Assembly: GCA_017501255.1 (NCBI GenBank)
Contig: JAFVXE010000061.1
Coordinates: forward strand, 62,001 to 126,000
DNA length: 64,000 nt
Source of the DNA: Clostridia bacterium
GTDB lineage: Bacteria; Bacillota; Clostridia; Christensenellales; Aristaeellaceae
Direction: 5' to 3'
The notes beneath the pieces are model-generated. The model was not told the DNA's origin, did no database searches, and saw only the letters and a list, made by a program, of their open reading frames with translations. Each line of letters begins with the position of its first letter. The stretch's first letter is position 1. This document shows, piece after piece, positions 25,651 to 34,786 of the stretch. A program made the position numbers and the translations under genes.

Positions 25651-26086
25651 CAGTATGATGCAGAAAACCATGGAAAGCATCCGCAGTATGGTGGATGTGA
25701 ACACCGTGGTGGGCGCACCGGTGACGGGCTGTGCCGGTACCACGATTATTCCCATATCCAAAGTAAGTTTTGGCTTTATTGCCGGCGGCGGCGAATATGC
25801 CATCTCCGACGGGCGGGTGCGGGTAACGCCGGAGGATGCCATGCCCTTTGCCGGCGGCACAGGCGCAGGGGTTTCCGTGCAGCCGGTAGGCTTTCTGGTG
25901 GTGGGTAAGGATGGCGTGAAGATGCTGCCCGCCCAGACCAACGGCGCTGTGGAGCGGGTGGTGGAACTGCTGCCCCAGCTTTTGGAGGACTTTGGCGGTT
26001 GCTCCACCTCCAAAAAGAAGGGACACAAAACCGTCCAGGCAGAAATGGAGACCTATACCATGGAGGAGGAAATGCAATCGCCATGA
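25634..26086 (+). CDS. gerW: GerW-family spore protein (YtfJ)
   Basis: A 150-residue protein with the YtfJ/GerW core: a leading helix (SMMQKTMESIRSMVDVNTVVG), GTTIIPISKVSFGFIAGGGEY, a Gly-rich turn FAGGTGAGVSVQPVGFLVV and a C-terminal acidic tail. In Bacillus the homologue is made in the forespore and affects germination. The ATG at 25634 follows GGAGG inside the end of the DUF2953 gene; the longer frame starting at 25577 has no site. Overlaps dacF by ATGA. Confidence 0.88.
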   Translation: MQHPIDSMMQKTMESIRSMVDVNTVVGAPVTGCAGTTIIPISKVSFGFIAGGGEYAISDGRVRVTPEDAMPFAGGTGAGVSVQPVGFLVVGKDGVKMLPAQTNGAVERVVELLPQLLEDFGGCSTSKKKGHKTVQAEMETYTMEEEMQSP

Positions 26087-27246
26087 AGGGTTGGATTAAG
26101 CAAATCCGGAGATTTGCGCTGGTGCTGTGCTGCACCACGCTGTCTTTTTTCCATTCTCAGGCACGGGCCGAAACTGCCGGGAACGTTGTCCACACCAGCG
26201 CCAAAGCAGCTGTGCTGATTGAGCGGACCACCGGCAATATCCTGCTGTGCGCCAATGAAAACGCCCCATTGCCTATGGCCTCCACCACCAAGGTGATGAC
26301 TGCGCTGATGGCATTGGAGCTGGGCAATCTGGATGATGTTGTAACCGTGGGACGAAACGCCTACGGTGTTCCTGGCACCAGCATCTATCTTTCCATGGGG
26401 GAACAGATTACCCTGAAGGACTTGCTGTACGGCCTGCTGATGGCCAGTGGCAACGATGCAGCCGTTGCCATTGCCGAGCACATCGGCGGGGATGTGGACA
26501 CCTTCTGCCGTATGATGACCGAGCGTGCAGCGGAGCTGGGCTGCCAGGACACCGTATTCATCAATCCCCATGGTCTGCCTGCCGATGGGCACCATACCAC
26601 TGCTTACGATCTGGCTCTGATCGCCCGGGAGGCGATGAACCATCCGCTGTTCCGGGAGATCGTTTCCACAAGCCGGGCTTCCATCCCCTGGGAGGGGCGA
26701 AGCTACAACCGTATACTCAACAACAAAAACCGGCTGCTCACCGACTATGAGGGAGCCACCGGCATCAAAACCGGCTATACCAAAGCGGCGGGACGCTGTC
26801 TGGTATTCGGTGCCCAGCGGGATGGCATGGAAGTGATCGGCGTGGTGCTGTGCTGTGGCGATTGGTTTGACGAAGCCGCCCGCCTGATGGATACCGGTTT
26901 TGCCAAGTATGATTTTTTCACTGCCCTCAACGAGGGGGAATGCGTACGTCAGATTCCTGTGGTGGATGGTGTTGCGCAGACCGTCTCCGTGGTGGCGGGC
27001 GATTTACTGGCTGCACCGCTGCCCAAGGGGTATCTGCCGGCCATGGAGCTGGAACTGCCCGAAACGCTGCCTGCCGGTTTGCCTGCCGGGGAAGCAGTGG
27101 GCGCAGCCCGGCTGCTGCTGGATGGGCAGGTGCTCCATTCCGTGCCGTTGCTTACCGGAGATACTGTGGGCCAGCGGGATTACGGCTATGAGCTGAAGCG
27201 TTTCTGGCGGCTATGGCCCAACCAGGCAGAAGAAATGGCGCAATAA
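26083..27246 (+). CDS. dacF: D-alanyl-D-alanine carboxypeptidase (DacF type)
   Basis: A 387-residue penicillin-binding protein 5-family carboxypeptidase. A signal peptide (residues 1-29, ending SQARAE) precedes the transpeptidase fold with STTK (Ser67, Lys70), SGN (122-124) and KTG. A C-terminal beta domain follows (residues about 280-375), ending in a basic aromatic tail. It trims D-Ala from peptidoglycan stem peptides; the DacF subclass acts on the spore cortex, which the gerW neighbour supports. Start overlaps gerW by four bases. Ends at the terminator 27263-27300. Confidence 0.92.
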   Translation: MKGWIKQIRRFALVLCCTTLSFFHSQARAETAGNVVHTSAKAAVLIERTTGNILLCANENAPLPMASTTKVMTALMALELGNLDDVVTVGRNAYGVPGTSIYLSMGEQITLKDLLYGLLMASGNDAAVAIAEHIGGDVDTFCRMMTERAAELGCQDTVFINPHGLPADGHHTTAYDLALIAREAMNHPLFREIVSTSRASIPWEGRSYNRILNNKNRLLTDYEGATGIKTGYTKAAGRCLVFGAQRDGMEVIGVVLCCGDWFDEAARLMDTGFAKYDFFTALNEGECVRQIPVVDGVAQTVSVVAGDLLAAPLPKGYLPAMELELPETLPAGLPAGEAVGAARLLLDGQVLHSVPLLTGDTVGQRDYGYELKRFWRLWPNQAEEMAQ

Positions 27247-27262
27247 GGCACAGGCTGCAAAT

Positions 27263-27300
27263 ACCGCCGGGGAAAATGCTCTCCCCGGCGGTGTTTCTTT
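27263..27300 (+). terminator. Terminator after dacF
   Basis: Arms ACCGCCGGGGA and TCCCCGGCGGT (27282-27292) then GTTTCTTT. It abuts the stop of the convergent EamA gene. Confidence 0.88.
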
Positions 27301-27721
27301 ACTTATTCACAAAATACAGCCCAGCCAGACACAGCAGTACCCCGAAAATCTTCCGGGGTGTGATGATCTCCTTGTACACAAGCGCACCAACCAGAATCAG
27401 CACAATCGCCAGCGCAACACTGGCCACCACATTGCCGGTGGAGATATTCCAGCCCACCTTGTACATATAGATGGAGCCTGCTTCCAGCCCCACCAGCGTG
27501 AGCCCGAAAACAAAACTGGACCAGTTGATGTGCCTGTATTCCTGCCCGAGATTTCCGCCTTTGCTGGTGACATAATACAATACCACGCAAAGCAGAAGTC
27601 CAACTCCATAGGTCACCGTCAGGGATGCAAAGGGGTTGATGGCAGAGGGCGTTGCCTTGGAACAGATATGGTAGAACACATTGGAAAGAACGATCAGCGC
27701 AATGGGCCAGTACATCGTCAT
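27299..27721 (-). CDS. Small EamA/DMT-family membrane transporter
   Basis: A 140-residue protein with four or five membrane helices, the half-size form of the drug/metabolite transporter fold, ending KIFGVLLCLAGLYFVNK. Such proteins work as dimers and may export a small cation or metabolite. The ATG at 27721 follows AAGGAGG by 8 bases. Its leader holds a terminator-like stem and an overlapping alternative stem (27786-27841), so expression may be set by an RNA switch. Substrate unknown. Confidence 0.78.
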   Translation of the reverse strand: MTMYWPIALIVLSNVFYHICSKATPSAINPFASLTVTYGVGLLLCVVLYYVTSKGGNLGQEYRHINWSSFVFGLTLVGLEAGSIYMYKVGWNISTGNVVASVALAIVLILVGALVYKEIITPRKIFGVLLCLAGLYFVNK

Positions 27722-27763
27722 GGTCTTTTCCTCCTTGATGATGGAAATAACGTTGGCGGCAAA

Positions 27764-27794
27764 CAATAAAACAGCCAGGCAAATAGCCTGACTG
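27764..27794 (-). terminator. Intrinsic terminator or attenuator before EamA gene
   Basis: Minus-strand stem CAGTCAGGC-TATTT-GCCTGGCTG (27772-27794) followed by TTTTATT. It lies 88 bases after the stop of the upstream Gfo/Idh gene and 42 bases before the EamA start codon. It could end the upstream transcript or act as a conditional terminator for EamA. Confidence 0.75.
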
Positions 27795-27841
27795 TCGGTA
27801 GGTGCTCACCCGTGAAGGCAGTGTAGCATACGGAGACAGCC
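27786..27841 (-). promoter_or_regulatory. Candidate riboswitch-like leader of EamA gene
   Basis: Minus-strand GGCTGTC (27835-27841) can pair with GACAGTC (27790-27796) over seven base pairs and encloses 38 bases with a small CGGGT/ACCG stem. The 3' arm of this stem shares five bases with the 5' arm of the terminator at 27772-27794, so the two structures exclude each other. This is the arrangement of a transcriptional riboswitch. I do not recognise the aptamer class with confidence. Confidence 0.45.
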
Positions 27842-27882
27842 CAAAGCAAGGGAAATACGATTTGAAAACAATGCCGGAAAGA

Positions 27883-28872
27883 TCAGTCGAAAGGATACAC
27901 CATTCCCCAGTCACGGCGCAGCTGGTCCATCCTTTCCATGATGAGGATGGTCTCCGCATGGGGCATTTCCGGGCATTCCAACTCGCCCTTTTCCAGCGCA
28001 CGAATACAGCTGTACACCTCGTACTCATAGCCGGTGATCTGCTCCGGCACAGGGATGATACGGGTGGGGGTATCGCTGGTGGGATCCTTGTAGATTTTGA
28101 TGATCTGCGGATTATTTACATTATCTACCTTCAGGCAGCCATCGGTACCATATACCACGCAGTTCCGGTCGGTGGCGCAGTCGCAGACAGCTGTCAGATG
28201 GGCGCTCTTGCCATCCTTGTAACTAAGGGTGATATCCTCCCACTTATCCACGCCGGTATCATATATTTTCACAACGCTTTCCATCTGTTCCACCTCATCG
28301 CCGAAAACCATGGAGGCGAAATTCAGCACATACACACCCAGATCCAGCAATGCGCCGCCTGCCAAATCCGGACGGTACATACGCTCCTTATCGGCAATGG
28401 CATAGCCCAGATTGGCTGTCAGGCGGATAGGCTGACCAATCTCACCAGCGGCGATCAGATCGTTGATCATGGTACGGGAGGGCATATAGCGGGTCCAGAT
28501 GGCCTCGGTGATGAACACCTTCTTTTCCTTTGCCAAAGCCAGCACTTCTCTGGCTTGTCGGGCATTGCCGGTGAAGGCTTTCTCGCACAGCACAGGACGG
28601 CCGTACTCCAGGCACAGCTTCACGTGCTCTGCATGGTGGGAATGGGGCGTAGCCACATAAACCAGCTGTACGCCGTCATCCTTGAGCATTTCTTCATAGG
28701 AGCCATAGGCCTTCTGGAAACCCTCTTCCTCTGCAAATGCCTTGGCACGGGCTTCGTCCCGGGCAGCTGCGGCATACAGGCAAACAGACTGATCCCGGGC
28801 GGCCATCCCCCGAAGGGTCTGCGCCATGGTACGGGCAATTCCTCCGCAACCCAAAACGGCAACATTGATCAT
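27883..28872 (-). CDS. Gfo/Idh/MocA-family oxidoreductase
   Basis: A 329-residue NAD(P)-dependent dehydrogenase: Rossmann motif VAVLGCGGIARTMAQ, the EKA variant of the EKP motif (VLCEKAFTGN), and ALLDLGVYVLNFA in the C-terminal domain, close to dihydrodiol/xylose dehydrogenase-like members (trans-1,2-dihydrobenzene-1,2-diol dehydrogenase type, with AIWTRYMPS). The ATG at 28872 follows AAAGGAGG. It stands alone behind an extended -10 promoter. Substrate probably a sugar; not determinable here. Confidence 0.88.
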   Translation of the reverse strand: MINVAVLGCGGIARTMAQTLRGMAARDQSVCLYAAAARDEARAKAFAEEEGFQKAYGSYEEMLKDDGVQLVYVATPHSHHAEHVKLCLEYGRPVLCEKAFTGNARQAREVLALAKEKKVFITEAIWTRYMPSRTMINDLIAAGEIGQPIRLTANLGYAIADKERMYRPDLAGGALLDLGVYVLNFASMVFGDEVEQMESVVKIYDTGVDKWEDITLSYKDGKSAHLTAVCDCATDRNCVVYGTDGCLKVDNVNNPQIIKIYKDPTSDTPTRIIPVPEQITGYEYEVYSCIRALEKGELECPEMPHAETILIMERMDQLRRDWGMVYPFD

Positions 28873-28939
28873 GGTTGTTCCTCCTTTGACGGCTGCAAAA
28901 ACCATCGTCCTGCAGCAAATGTTCTTTATCATTAGGTTC

Positions 28940-28945
28940 AGTATA
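28940..28945 (-). promoter_or_regulatory. Extended -10 promoter of Gfo/Idh gene
   Basis: Minus-strand TGC-TATACT with no good -35 box; leader about 60 bases. Confidence 0.5.
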
Positions 28946-28956
28946 GCATCATTGGC

Positions 28957-30093
28957 TCATTTCAGCCCATCCCACAAGGAGGTTTGCTCATGGGCAAAAG
29001 CGGTATTTGTGCCGCTGAGCGGAACAACAGTCTGGAAAACCACTGAGCCGCTGAAAAAACCGGAGGCATAGTCTGTTACCACGATTTTCAGCTTCTGGGC
29101 ATTGGTGGCGGCAATGCTCAATCCATTCTGCTCATACTGCTCCACCAGCACATCGGATACAGCCCGACGCACCATTTTCAGCGCACCCGACTCCCAGCGG
29201 AAAATGGCGTATTCATGGCAGGCACCGGCGCTGCCGTTGTTGGCATAGGATACCACCAGTTGCTGCTTGGGGAACAGCTGATAGTTGCACAGGTCATAAT
29301 CCAGTCCGTTCACCTGCGCCATGGTATAACCCAGCCCATTGTACACAAAGAAAGCAAACATCTGGTTGCTGGCGCCGGTGGCTGTGGTCACCACAATGTC
29401 ATCCCGGCCATCGAAGTTCACATCATCCCAGTACACAGCCGGATTTTTGGTTTGGGAAACAAAATACAGCTGCTGCTGATTGGTGGGGGCTGTCAGGCAG
29501 AAGATCACTTCCCCCTGCCCGGTGGTTCCCACAGCATGAAGATTGGCATCCGTCATATGCCGTTTGGTATCCACCGCCGTATGGGTGGCCGCAGGCGCAG
29601 AAGCGGAGGTTTCCACAAAGCTGGACACCACATAGCCAATCTGGTCCTCACACTGTACATAGGTCCAGCCGGAATTTAGCTCACCCAGCACATAAACGAT
29701 ATGATCATTATACAGCCGCCCGATGGATTTGGACTGCTTGCTGGCACCCTGCCGCAGATGTGCCCAGTTGCTGTTGGGGTTGTGCATCACCGCTGCCGGA
29801 GCCTTGGATTCCGGGCGTTCCGTGTTCAGATAGGCCGCCATCACATAACCGGTCTCATCACCGATCTGTACCTGATACCAGCCTTCCGCCGGACTGGAAA
29901 TGGGAATCACCGCCGTGCCGGTATAGAACAGTCCCAGCGATTTGGATTTGGTGGACGGTTCCTGACGCAGATGCACCTTCCGGGCATTTTTACCATCAAT
30001 GTACATCGCAGCGTTTTCTGCACTGACCACTGCCATACCGGCAAGCAGCGCCGCCACTAACACAAGCGCAGTAATCAACCTGAATTTCTTCAT
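28957..30093 (-). CDS. Secreted protein with two bacterial SH3 domains
   Basis: A 378-residue protein: signal peptide (residues 1-26, ending VVSAENA), two SH3b repeats (about 35-92, VHLRQEPSTKSKSLGLFYTGT; about 108-160, AHLRQGASKQSKSIGRLYND), a short Thr/Ala linker and a C-terminal domain with an FG-GAP/VCBS-like calcium turn DVNFDGRDDIVV. SH3b domains bind peptidoglycan. The ATG at 30093 follows GGGAGGTG. It begins 65 bases after the beta-galactosidase stop without a clear terminator. An exported wall-associated role is likely; no catalytic residues seen. Confidence 0.82.
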   Translation of the reverse strand: MKKFRLITALVLVAALLAGMAVVSAENAAMYIDGKNARKVHLRQEPSTKSKSLGLFYTGTAVIPISSPAEGWYQVQIGDETGYVMAAYLNTERPESKAPAAVMHNPNSNWAHLRQGASKQSKSIGRLYNDHIVYVLGELNSGWTYVQCEDQIGYVVSSFVETSASAPAATHTAVDTKRHMTDANLHAVGTTGQGEVIFCLTAPTNQQQLYFVSQTKNPAVYWDDVNFDGRDDIVVTTATGASNQMFAFFVYNGLGYTMAQVNGLDYDLCNYQLFPKQQLVVSYANNGSAGACHEYAIFRWESGALKMVRRAVSDVLVEQYEQNGLSIAATNAQKLKIVVTDYASGFFSGSVVFQTVVPLSGTNTAFAHEQTSLWDGLK

Positions 30094-30158
30094 GGAAACA
30101 CCTCCCAAAGGGTTGTAATGATTCAACGTTCCAAAGAATGCCTTTCTTGCAGGGCAGA

Positions 30159-33100
30159 TTACTTATCCAGAATACTCAGCACAAAGGAGAAGGCATAATC
30201 CTGATCGGAAGGCAGGCAATATTCTGCGTGCACCGGACTGCCCCAGGTATCATCGCCGCCCACACCCCGGCGGAAACCTGCCACTTCCAGCCAGGTATAG
30301 GTGGGCGATGCCAGCTCGTCGGGATGTCGGGCAGCGGTCAACTCCGTTGCGCTCCACGGCAGCACGGAAATGGACAGAGGCCGATCCACACAATCCACAC
30401 GAAGGCCATAGCCGGATTCATCCGTGATTTCAGCAAAACGGACATCGTCATGGTTGCCGCACTCCTGCGTGCGCAGATAAGGCGTATAGTTCTCCAGGGC
30501 AGTGGTGTGGTGAAGCGCCAGCTTTGCGCCCATCTTCCGGTCCGGATAGGTTTCCTGAGGGCCAAGGCCATAGTAGCTGAAGTGATTGACGGAAAGGGGC
30601 AAACGGAACACCATGGCCACATTGCCCAGCTGCGGCAGATTTTTGGCACCGTGATAAGCCACATCCACCCGCAGGCGGCCATTGCCCAAAGCGGTATAGG
30701 TGGTTTCGGCCCATGCGCCGCCGGTATAGGGCAATTCCACCTTGTAAGCCATTGAGGCTTCCGGATTCTCGGGATCCTTGCAGGGGGCCACCGGCACACA
30801 GCGGGCAGCATGACAGATGCCCATCCAGAAGGCTTCCTCCTGATGGTTACCGCATCCCCGGTCGTTATCCGTAGGCGCACGGAACAGGCTCAAGGCTGGC
30901 GGGGTAAGCAGCAGTTCATCACCGCTGTGACCCCGGAAGGACTGCATTCCCTGATAGAACAGATTGAACATCATGCGGCAGTTGTTATCCGCGATGCCCA
31001 GGTTATAGTCGGTTACAGTGGCAACAGCAGGCTCGGCAGCCACAGGCTCCGCCTGAATCTGCCCAATGACCGCTTCGCCAAACATCAGCTCATCCTCGCC
31101 GGTGGCCCAATCGGTGGCTTCATGCAGGTACAGGCCGCAATGGAGCACATATTCCCCTGCCTCGGTCATCCGGGGCAGCGTCAGGGGAACAAACCCCTTG
31201 GAGCCAGCTTCCACAGAGGGTTTCTCAACCATGCCCTCCGCCACAGGGGTACCATTCCGGAGCAGTTGCCAGCGCAGATCATAGCGATCCGTATTGGCAA
31301 ACACCGCTTGATTATCAAGGGTTACACCGGCTGCCTCCGGCAAAATGCGCACCGGCTGGTACTGCCAGCGTACCTCCAGCAGTTTGGGAGATACCGTACG
31401 GTCTGCAAACACCAGACCATCGCCGCAGAACTCGCCATCATGGGGACGGTCGCCAAAATCGCCGCCATAGGCCAAGCGTTTTTGGCCATTGGGAGCCGTG
31501 GTCCACAGCGCCTGATCGATATAGTCCCACACGCAGGCACCCGCATACTGGGGATACTGCTCCTCCAGCGCCAGATACTTGTTAAGAGCGCCGCAGCTGT
31601 TGCCCATGGCATGGGCATATTCGCACAGAATGAAGGGCTTGCCGGGGTTAGCTTCCATAATGGCAGGCACATCCTCCGCATGGGTATACATACGACTGGT
31701 CAGATCCGTGGTTTCGGGATAGCGCTGGTCATTGGCCACGCCCTCGTAGTGCACGGGACGGGAAGGGTCAAACTTCCGCATCTGCATGGACATATCCCGG
31801 ATGACCGTACCGCCGAAGCTCTCATTGCCGCAGGACCACATCACAACGGAGGGATGGTTCTTATCCCGCTGCTGCATGGAATTGGCACGATCCAACACCG
31901 CTGGCAGCCACATGGGATTGTCACCGGGAACGGGGCCTGCCTTGTAGTTGCCGCCGATCTGCCAGGTGGCATGGGTCTCCATGTTGGCTTCGTCGATCAG
32001 ATAGATGCCGTACTGGTCGCACAGTTTGTACCACAAGCTGTTGTTGGGGTAATGACTGGTGCGCACCGTGTTGATATTGTTGCGCTTGATCTGCCGGATA
32101 TCCTCCAGCATATGCTCTTTGGTGATGCAGCGGCCAGCCTCGGCGCAGAATTCATGCCGGTTGGTGCCACGGATGCGCAGGCGGCGGCCGTTGAGCATCA
32201 ACACGCCGTCCTTGATCTCCACCTGACGAAGGCCCAGCCGGGTCTGCGCCACTTCAGCCACCTGACCATTGCTGGACAGTACCAGCCGCAGGGTATACAG
32301 ATACGGCGTTTCAGCGCTCCACAGCTGAGGCTCTTCCACCGGCAGGCTCCATTTCACCGGTGCATCCGAAGCAGCAGCGATGTCACAGGCAGCAATCAGC
32401 CGGTTTTCTGCATCCAGCAGCTGGGCTGACAGCTGAACGGACAGATCGGCTGCCGTGGACAGCAGAACCGTTGCTTCCACATCTGCTTTGGTGAAGTTCT
32501 CCGAAAGCCGGGTTCGGATGTGCACATCCTCCACATGGGCCTTGGGCAGTGCAGTCAACGTCACATCCCGGAAAATGCCGCTGAAGCGCCAGAAGTCCTG
32601 ATCCTCCAGCCAGGTGCAGGAAGCAAAACGGATTACCTGTACCACCAGCAGGTTTTCACCGGGCTGCAAAGCATCGGTGATCTCAAAGCGGGAGGGGGTG
32701 AAACCGTCCTCGCCATAGCCGATGAACTGACCATTCACCCAGCAGTACAGCACCGATTCCACGCCGTGGAAGGTGAGCACCACCCTCTCCCCCGCCCATG
32801 CTTCCGGCAGAGTAAAGGTACGGCTGTAGCAGCCGGTGGGATTCACAGAGGGAAAGGCAGGCGGGGTCAGCCGCTCGTGACCATCCCAGGGATAGGGAAT
32901 ATTGGTATAGTGCGGTGTTCCATAGCCCTGCAGCTGAATATGTCCCGGCACCTTGATCTCTGCCCAGGCTGTACGGTCAAAATCGGGCTGCCAGAAATTT
33001 TCCGGACATTCGGCGGGGTTTTCTGTGTAGAAGAACTGCCACGTGCCGTTGAGGCAACTGACCAGACTGGTCTGCTGCGCTTCCGCTTCTGCCAGGCTGC

Positions 33101-33191
33101 GGTAACAGTCATGGTCGGAGACAGCTGGCAGGCGGTTCACTGCAAAGATTTCCGGGTCGTACAGATAGGACAGGTCATAGGGGCGGCGCAT
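30159..33191 (-). CDS. lacZ: Beta-galactosidase, glycoside hydrolase family 2 (LacZ type)
   Basis: A 1010-residue five-domain GH2 enzyme, the LacZ length. N-terminal sugar-binding domain (PYPWDGHE; GVESVLYCWVNGQFIGY), Ig-like domain, TIM barrel with acid/base Glu in WSCGNESFGG (about residue 456) and nucleophile Glu in ILCEYAHAMGNS (about 524), then the C-terminal beta-gal small-chain domain (SVNHFSYYGLGPQETYPDRK). No signal peptide, so it acts on imported galactosides. The ATG at 33191 follows AAGGAGG by 8 bases. No dedicated permease adjoins. Confidence 0.95.
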   Translation of the reverse strand: MRRPYDLSYLYDPEIFAVNRLPAVSDHDCYRSLAEAEAQQTSLVSCLNGTWQFFYTENPAECPENFWQPDFDRTAWAEIKVPGHIQLQGYGTPHYTNIPYPWDGHERLTPPAFPSVNPTGCYSRTFTLPEAWAGERVVLTFHGVESVLYCWVNGQFIGYGEDGFTPSRFEITDALQPGENLLVVQVIRFASCTWLEDQDFWRFSGIFRDVTLTALPKAHVEDVHIRTRLSENFTKADVEATVLLSTAADLSVQLSAQLLDAENRLIAACDIAAASDAPVKWSLPVEEPQLWSAETPYLYTLRLVLSSNGQVAEVAQTRLGLRQVEIKDGVLMLNGRRLRIRGTNRHEFCAEAGRCITKEHMLEDIRQIKRNNINTVRTSHYPNNSLWYKLCDQYGIYLIDEANMETHATWQIGGNYKAGPVPGDNPMWLPAVLDRANSMQQRDKNHPSVVMWSCGNESFGGTVIRDMSMQMRKFDPSRPVHYEGVANDQRYPETTDLTSRMYTHAEDVPAIMEANPGKPFILCEYAHAMGNSCGALNKYLALEEQYPQYAGACVWDYIDQALWTTAPNGQKRLAYGGDFGDRPHDGEFCGDGLVFADRTVSPKLLEVRWQYQPVRILPEAAGVTLDNQAVFANTDRYDLRWQLLRNGTPVAEGMVEKPSVEAGSKGFVPLTLPRMTEAGEYVLHCGLYLHEATDWATGEDELMFGEAVIGQIQAEPVAAEPAVATVTDYNLGIADNNCRMMFNLFYQGMQSFRGHSGDELLLTPPALSLFRAPTDNDRGCGNHQEEAFWMGICHAARCVPVAPCKDPENPEASMAYKVELPYTGGAWAETTYTALGNGRLRVDVAYHGAKNLPQLGNVAMVFRLPLSVNHFSYYGLGPQETYPDRKMGAKLALHHTTALENYTPYLRTQECGNHDDVRFAEITDESGYGLRVDCVDRPLSISVLPWSATELTAARHPDELASPTYTWLEVAGFRRGVGGDDTWGSPVHAEYCLPSDQDYAFSFVLSILDK

Positions 33192-33271
33192 AGAGAATTC
33201 CTCCTTATTGATCACCCGAAGCCGTATGATATCTCCCGGCTCCGGTCAAACTGCCTGTAGGGGGGATGACT

Positions 33272-33622
33272 GTGAAAAACAGTTTCTGGATTGGTGCGCT
33301 GGGGTACCCATTGATCGAGCTTCTCTGGCGGGGACGCACCCATCCCGCTATGGGCATCTGCGGCGGCGCAGCCATGTGGGGACTCAGCCGGATTCACCAA
33401 AAATGCAGAAACCGCCCGCTGTGGTTTGCATCACTGCTGGGCGGCGGAATGATTACAGGCATAGAATACCTGACAGGTATGCTGCTGAACAGGCGGTACC
33501 GCATCTGGGACTATCGCCATCAGCCCTTGCAGTTTCGCGGTCAGATTTGTATGGGGTACAGTATGGCATGGTGTGCATTAAGCGCTGCCGTGCTGGGAAT
33601 GATGCGCCTTCGGGAACGGTAG
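33272..33622 (+). CDS. CmpB-like putative ABC-transporter type IV membrane protein
   Basis: A 116-residue protein with three membrane segments and the family signature GIEYLTGMLLNRRYRIWDYRH with GRQIC-like FRGQICMGYSMAW, as in small putative ABC permease proteins (PF06541 type). A GTG at 33272 is 6-8 bases from TAGGGGGG and is preferred over the ATG at 33266, which abuts the site. Divergent from lacZ; its stop is 8 bases from the convergent wecB stop with no terminator between. Role unknown. Confidence 0.75.
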   Translation: MKNSFWIGALGYPLIELLWRGRTHPAMGICGGAAMWGLSRIHQKCRNRPLWFASLLGGGMITGIEYLTGMLLNRRYRIWDYRHQPLQFRGQICMGYSMAWCALSAAVLGMMRLRER

Positions 33623-33630
33623 CTCCTGTC

Positions 33631-34728
33631 TCACAGTTCCTTTTCCAGAACAGCGGCAATATACTGGCTGGCCTTACCATCGCCATAGGGATTGGTGGCC
33701 TGCTCCATCTGGTGATACACTTCAGGATTGTCCAAAAGCTCCCGGACATTCCGATAGATGTTTTCCTCGCTGGTGCCCACCAGTTTCAGGGTACCGGCTG
33801 CCACGCCTTCCGGACGCTCAGTGGTATCCCGCATCACCAGCACAGGCTTGCCCAGAGCGGGGGCTTCTTCCTGAATCCCGCCGCTGTCGGTGAGAATCAG
33901 ATAGGAACGGGCCATCAGGTTGTGGAAATCCAGCACATCCAGCGGTTCGATCATGTGGATGCGATCCTGCCCGTCAAAGCAGCTGTGAGCCACTTCCCGA
34001 ACAGCAGGGTTCATATGCATGGGATAGAGTACCTTCACATCGGGAGTCTCGTCCACCACACGGCGAATGGCAGTGAACATATCCCGCATAGGCTCACCCA
34101 GGTTCTCCCGGCGGTGTGCGGTCAGCAGTACCAGACGGCTGTCCTTGGCCCATTCGATCTCGGGATGAGCATAGTCCTCCCGGACGGTGGTTGCCAGTGC
34201 GTCAATGACGGTATTACCGGTGACATAGATATGCTCCGCAGGCTTGTTTTCCTCAAGCAGATTCTCCCGGCTCATATCGGTGGGCGCAAAATAGAAGCGG
34301 GTGATCAGATCCACCGCCTGACGGTTGAACTCCTCCGGGAAGGGAGAATACAGGTTATAGGTACGCAGACCGGCCTCCACATGGCCAACGGGAATCTGCA
34401 TATAGAAACAGGCCAGTGCCGTCACAAAGGCGGTGGAAGTATCGCCGTGCACTAAAACCACATCCGGTTTTTCCACTTCAAGGATCTCCTTGAGGCGGCT
34501 GAGGATGTTGATGGTCACATCAAACAGGGTCTGTTTGGGCTGCATAATGCACAGATCATACTTAGGCTCCACATGGAAGCAGTCCAGAATCTGATCCAGC
34601 ATCTGCCGGTGCTGACCGGTGACGCACACCACGGTCTCAAAATGAGGATGATTGTTGAGTTCCAGCACCAAGGGGCACATTTTGATGGCCTCGGGCCGGG
34701 TGCCGAAGATGAGCATCACTTTTTTCAT
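33631..34728 (-). CDS. wecB: UDP-N-acetylglucosamine 2-epimerase (non-hydrolysing)
   Basis: A 365-residue GT-B-fold epimerase making UDP-ManNAc for wall teichoic acid or polysaccharide. Signatures: MLIFGTRPEAIKMCPLV, VLVHGDTSTAFVTAL, VGHVEAGLRT, LLTAHRREN and LTDSGGIQEEAPALGKPVLVMR. Length and order are complete. The start ATG has a weak site (AAAGGTACGAG). It follows murI by 58 bases, so the two wall-precursor genes are probably co-transcribed. Confidence 0.95.
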   Translation of the reverse strand: MKKVMLIFGTRPEAIKMCPLVLELNNHPHFETVVCVTGQHRQMLDQILDCFHVEPKYDLCIMQPKQTLFDVTINILSRLKEILEVEKPDVVLVHGDTSTAFVTALACFYMQIPVGHVEAGLRTYNLYSPFPEEFNRQAVDLITRFYFAPTDMSRENLLEENKPAEHIYVTGNTVIDALATTVREDYAHPEIEWAKDSRLVLLTAHRRENLGEPMRDMFTAIRRVVDETPDVKVLYPMHMNPAVREVAHSCFDGQDRIHMIEPLDVLDFHNLMARSYLILTDSGGIQEEAPALGKPVLVMRDTTERPEGVAAGTLKLVGTSEENIYRNVRELLDNPEVYHQMEQATNPYGDGKASQYIAAVLEKEL

Positions 34729-34786
34729 GGTTTCTCGTACCTTTCATAGGCGGCAGAGCCGCTTTCATCGTTTGGCATTCTGTATC

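Noticed and set aside
33192..33270. Promoter for lacZ from TTGACC and TATCAT boxes
   Set aside because: The boxes are only 12 bases apart; no properly spaced pair could be found.
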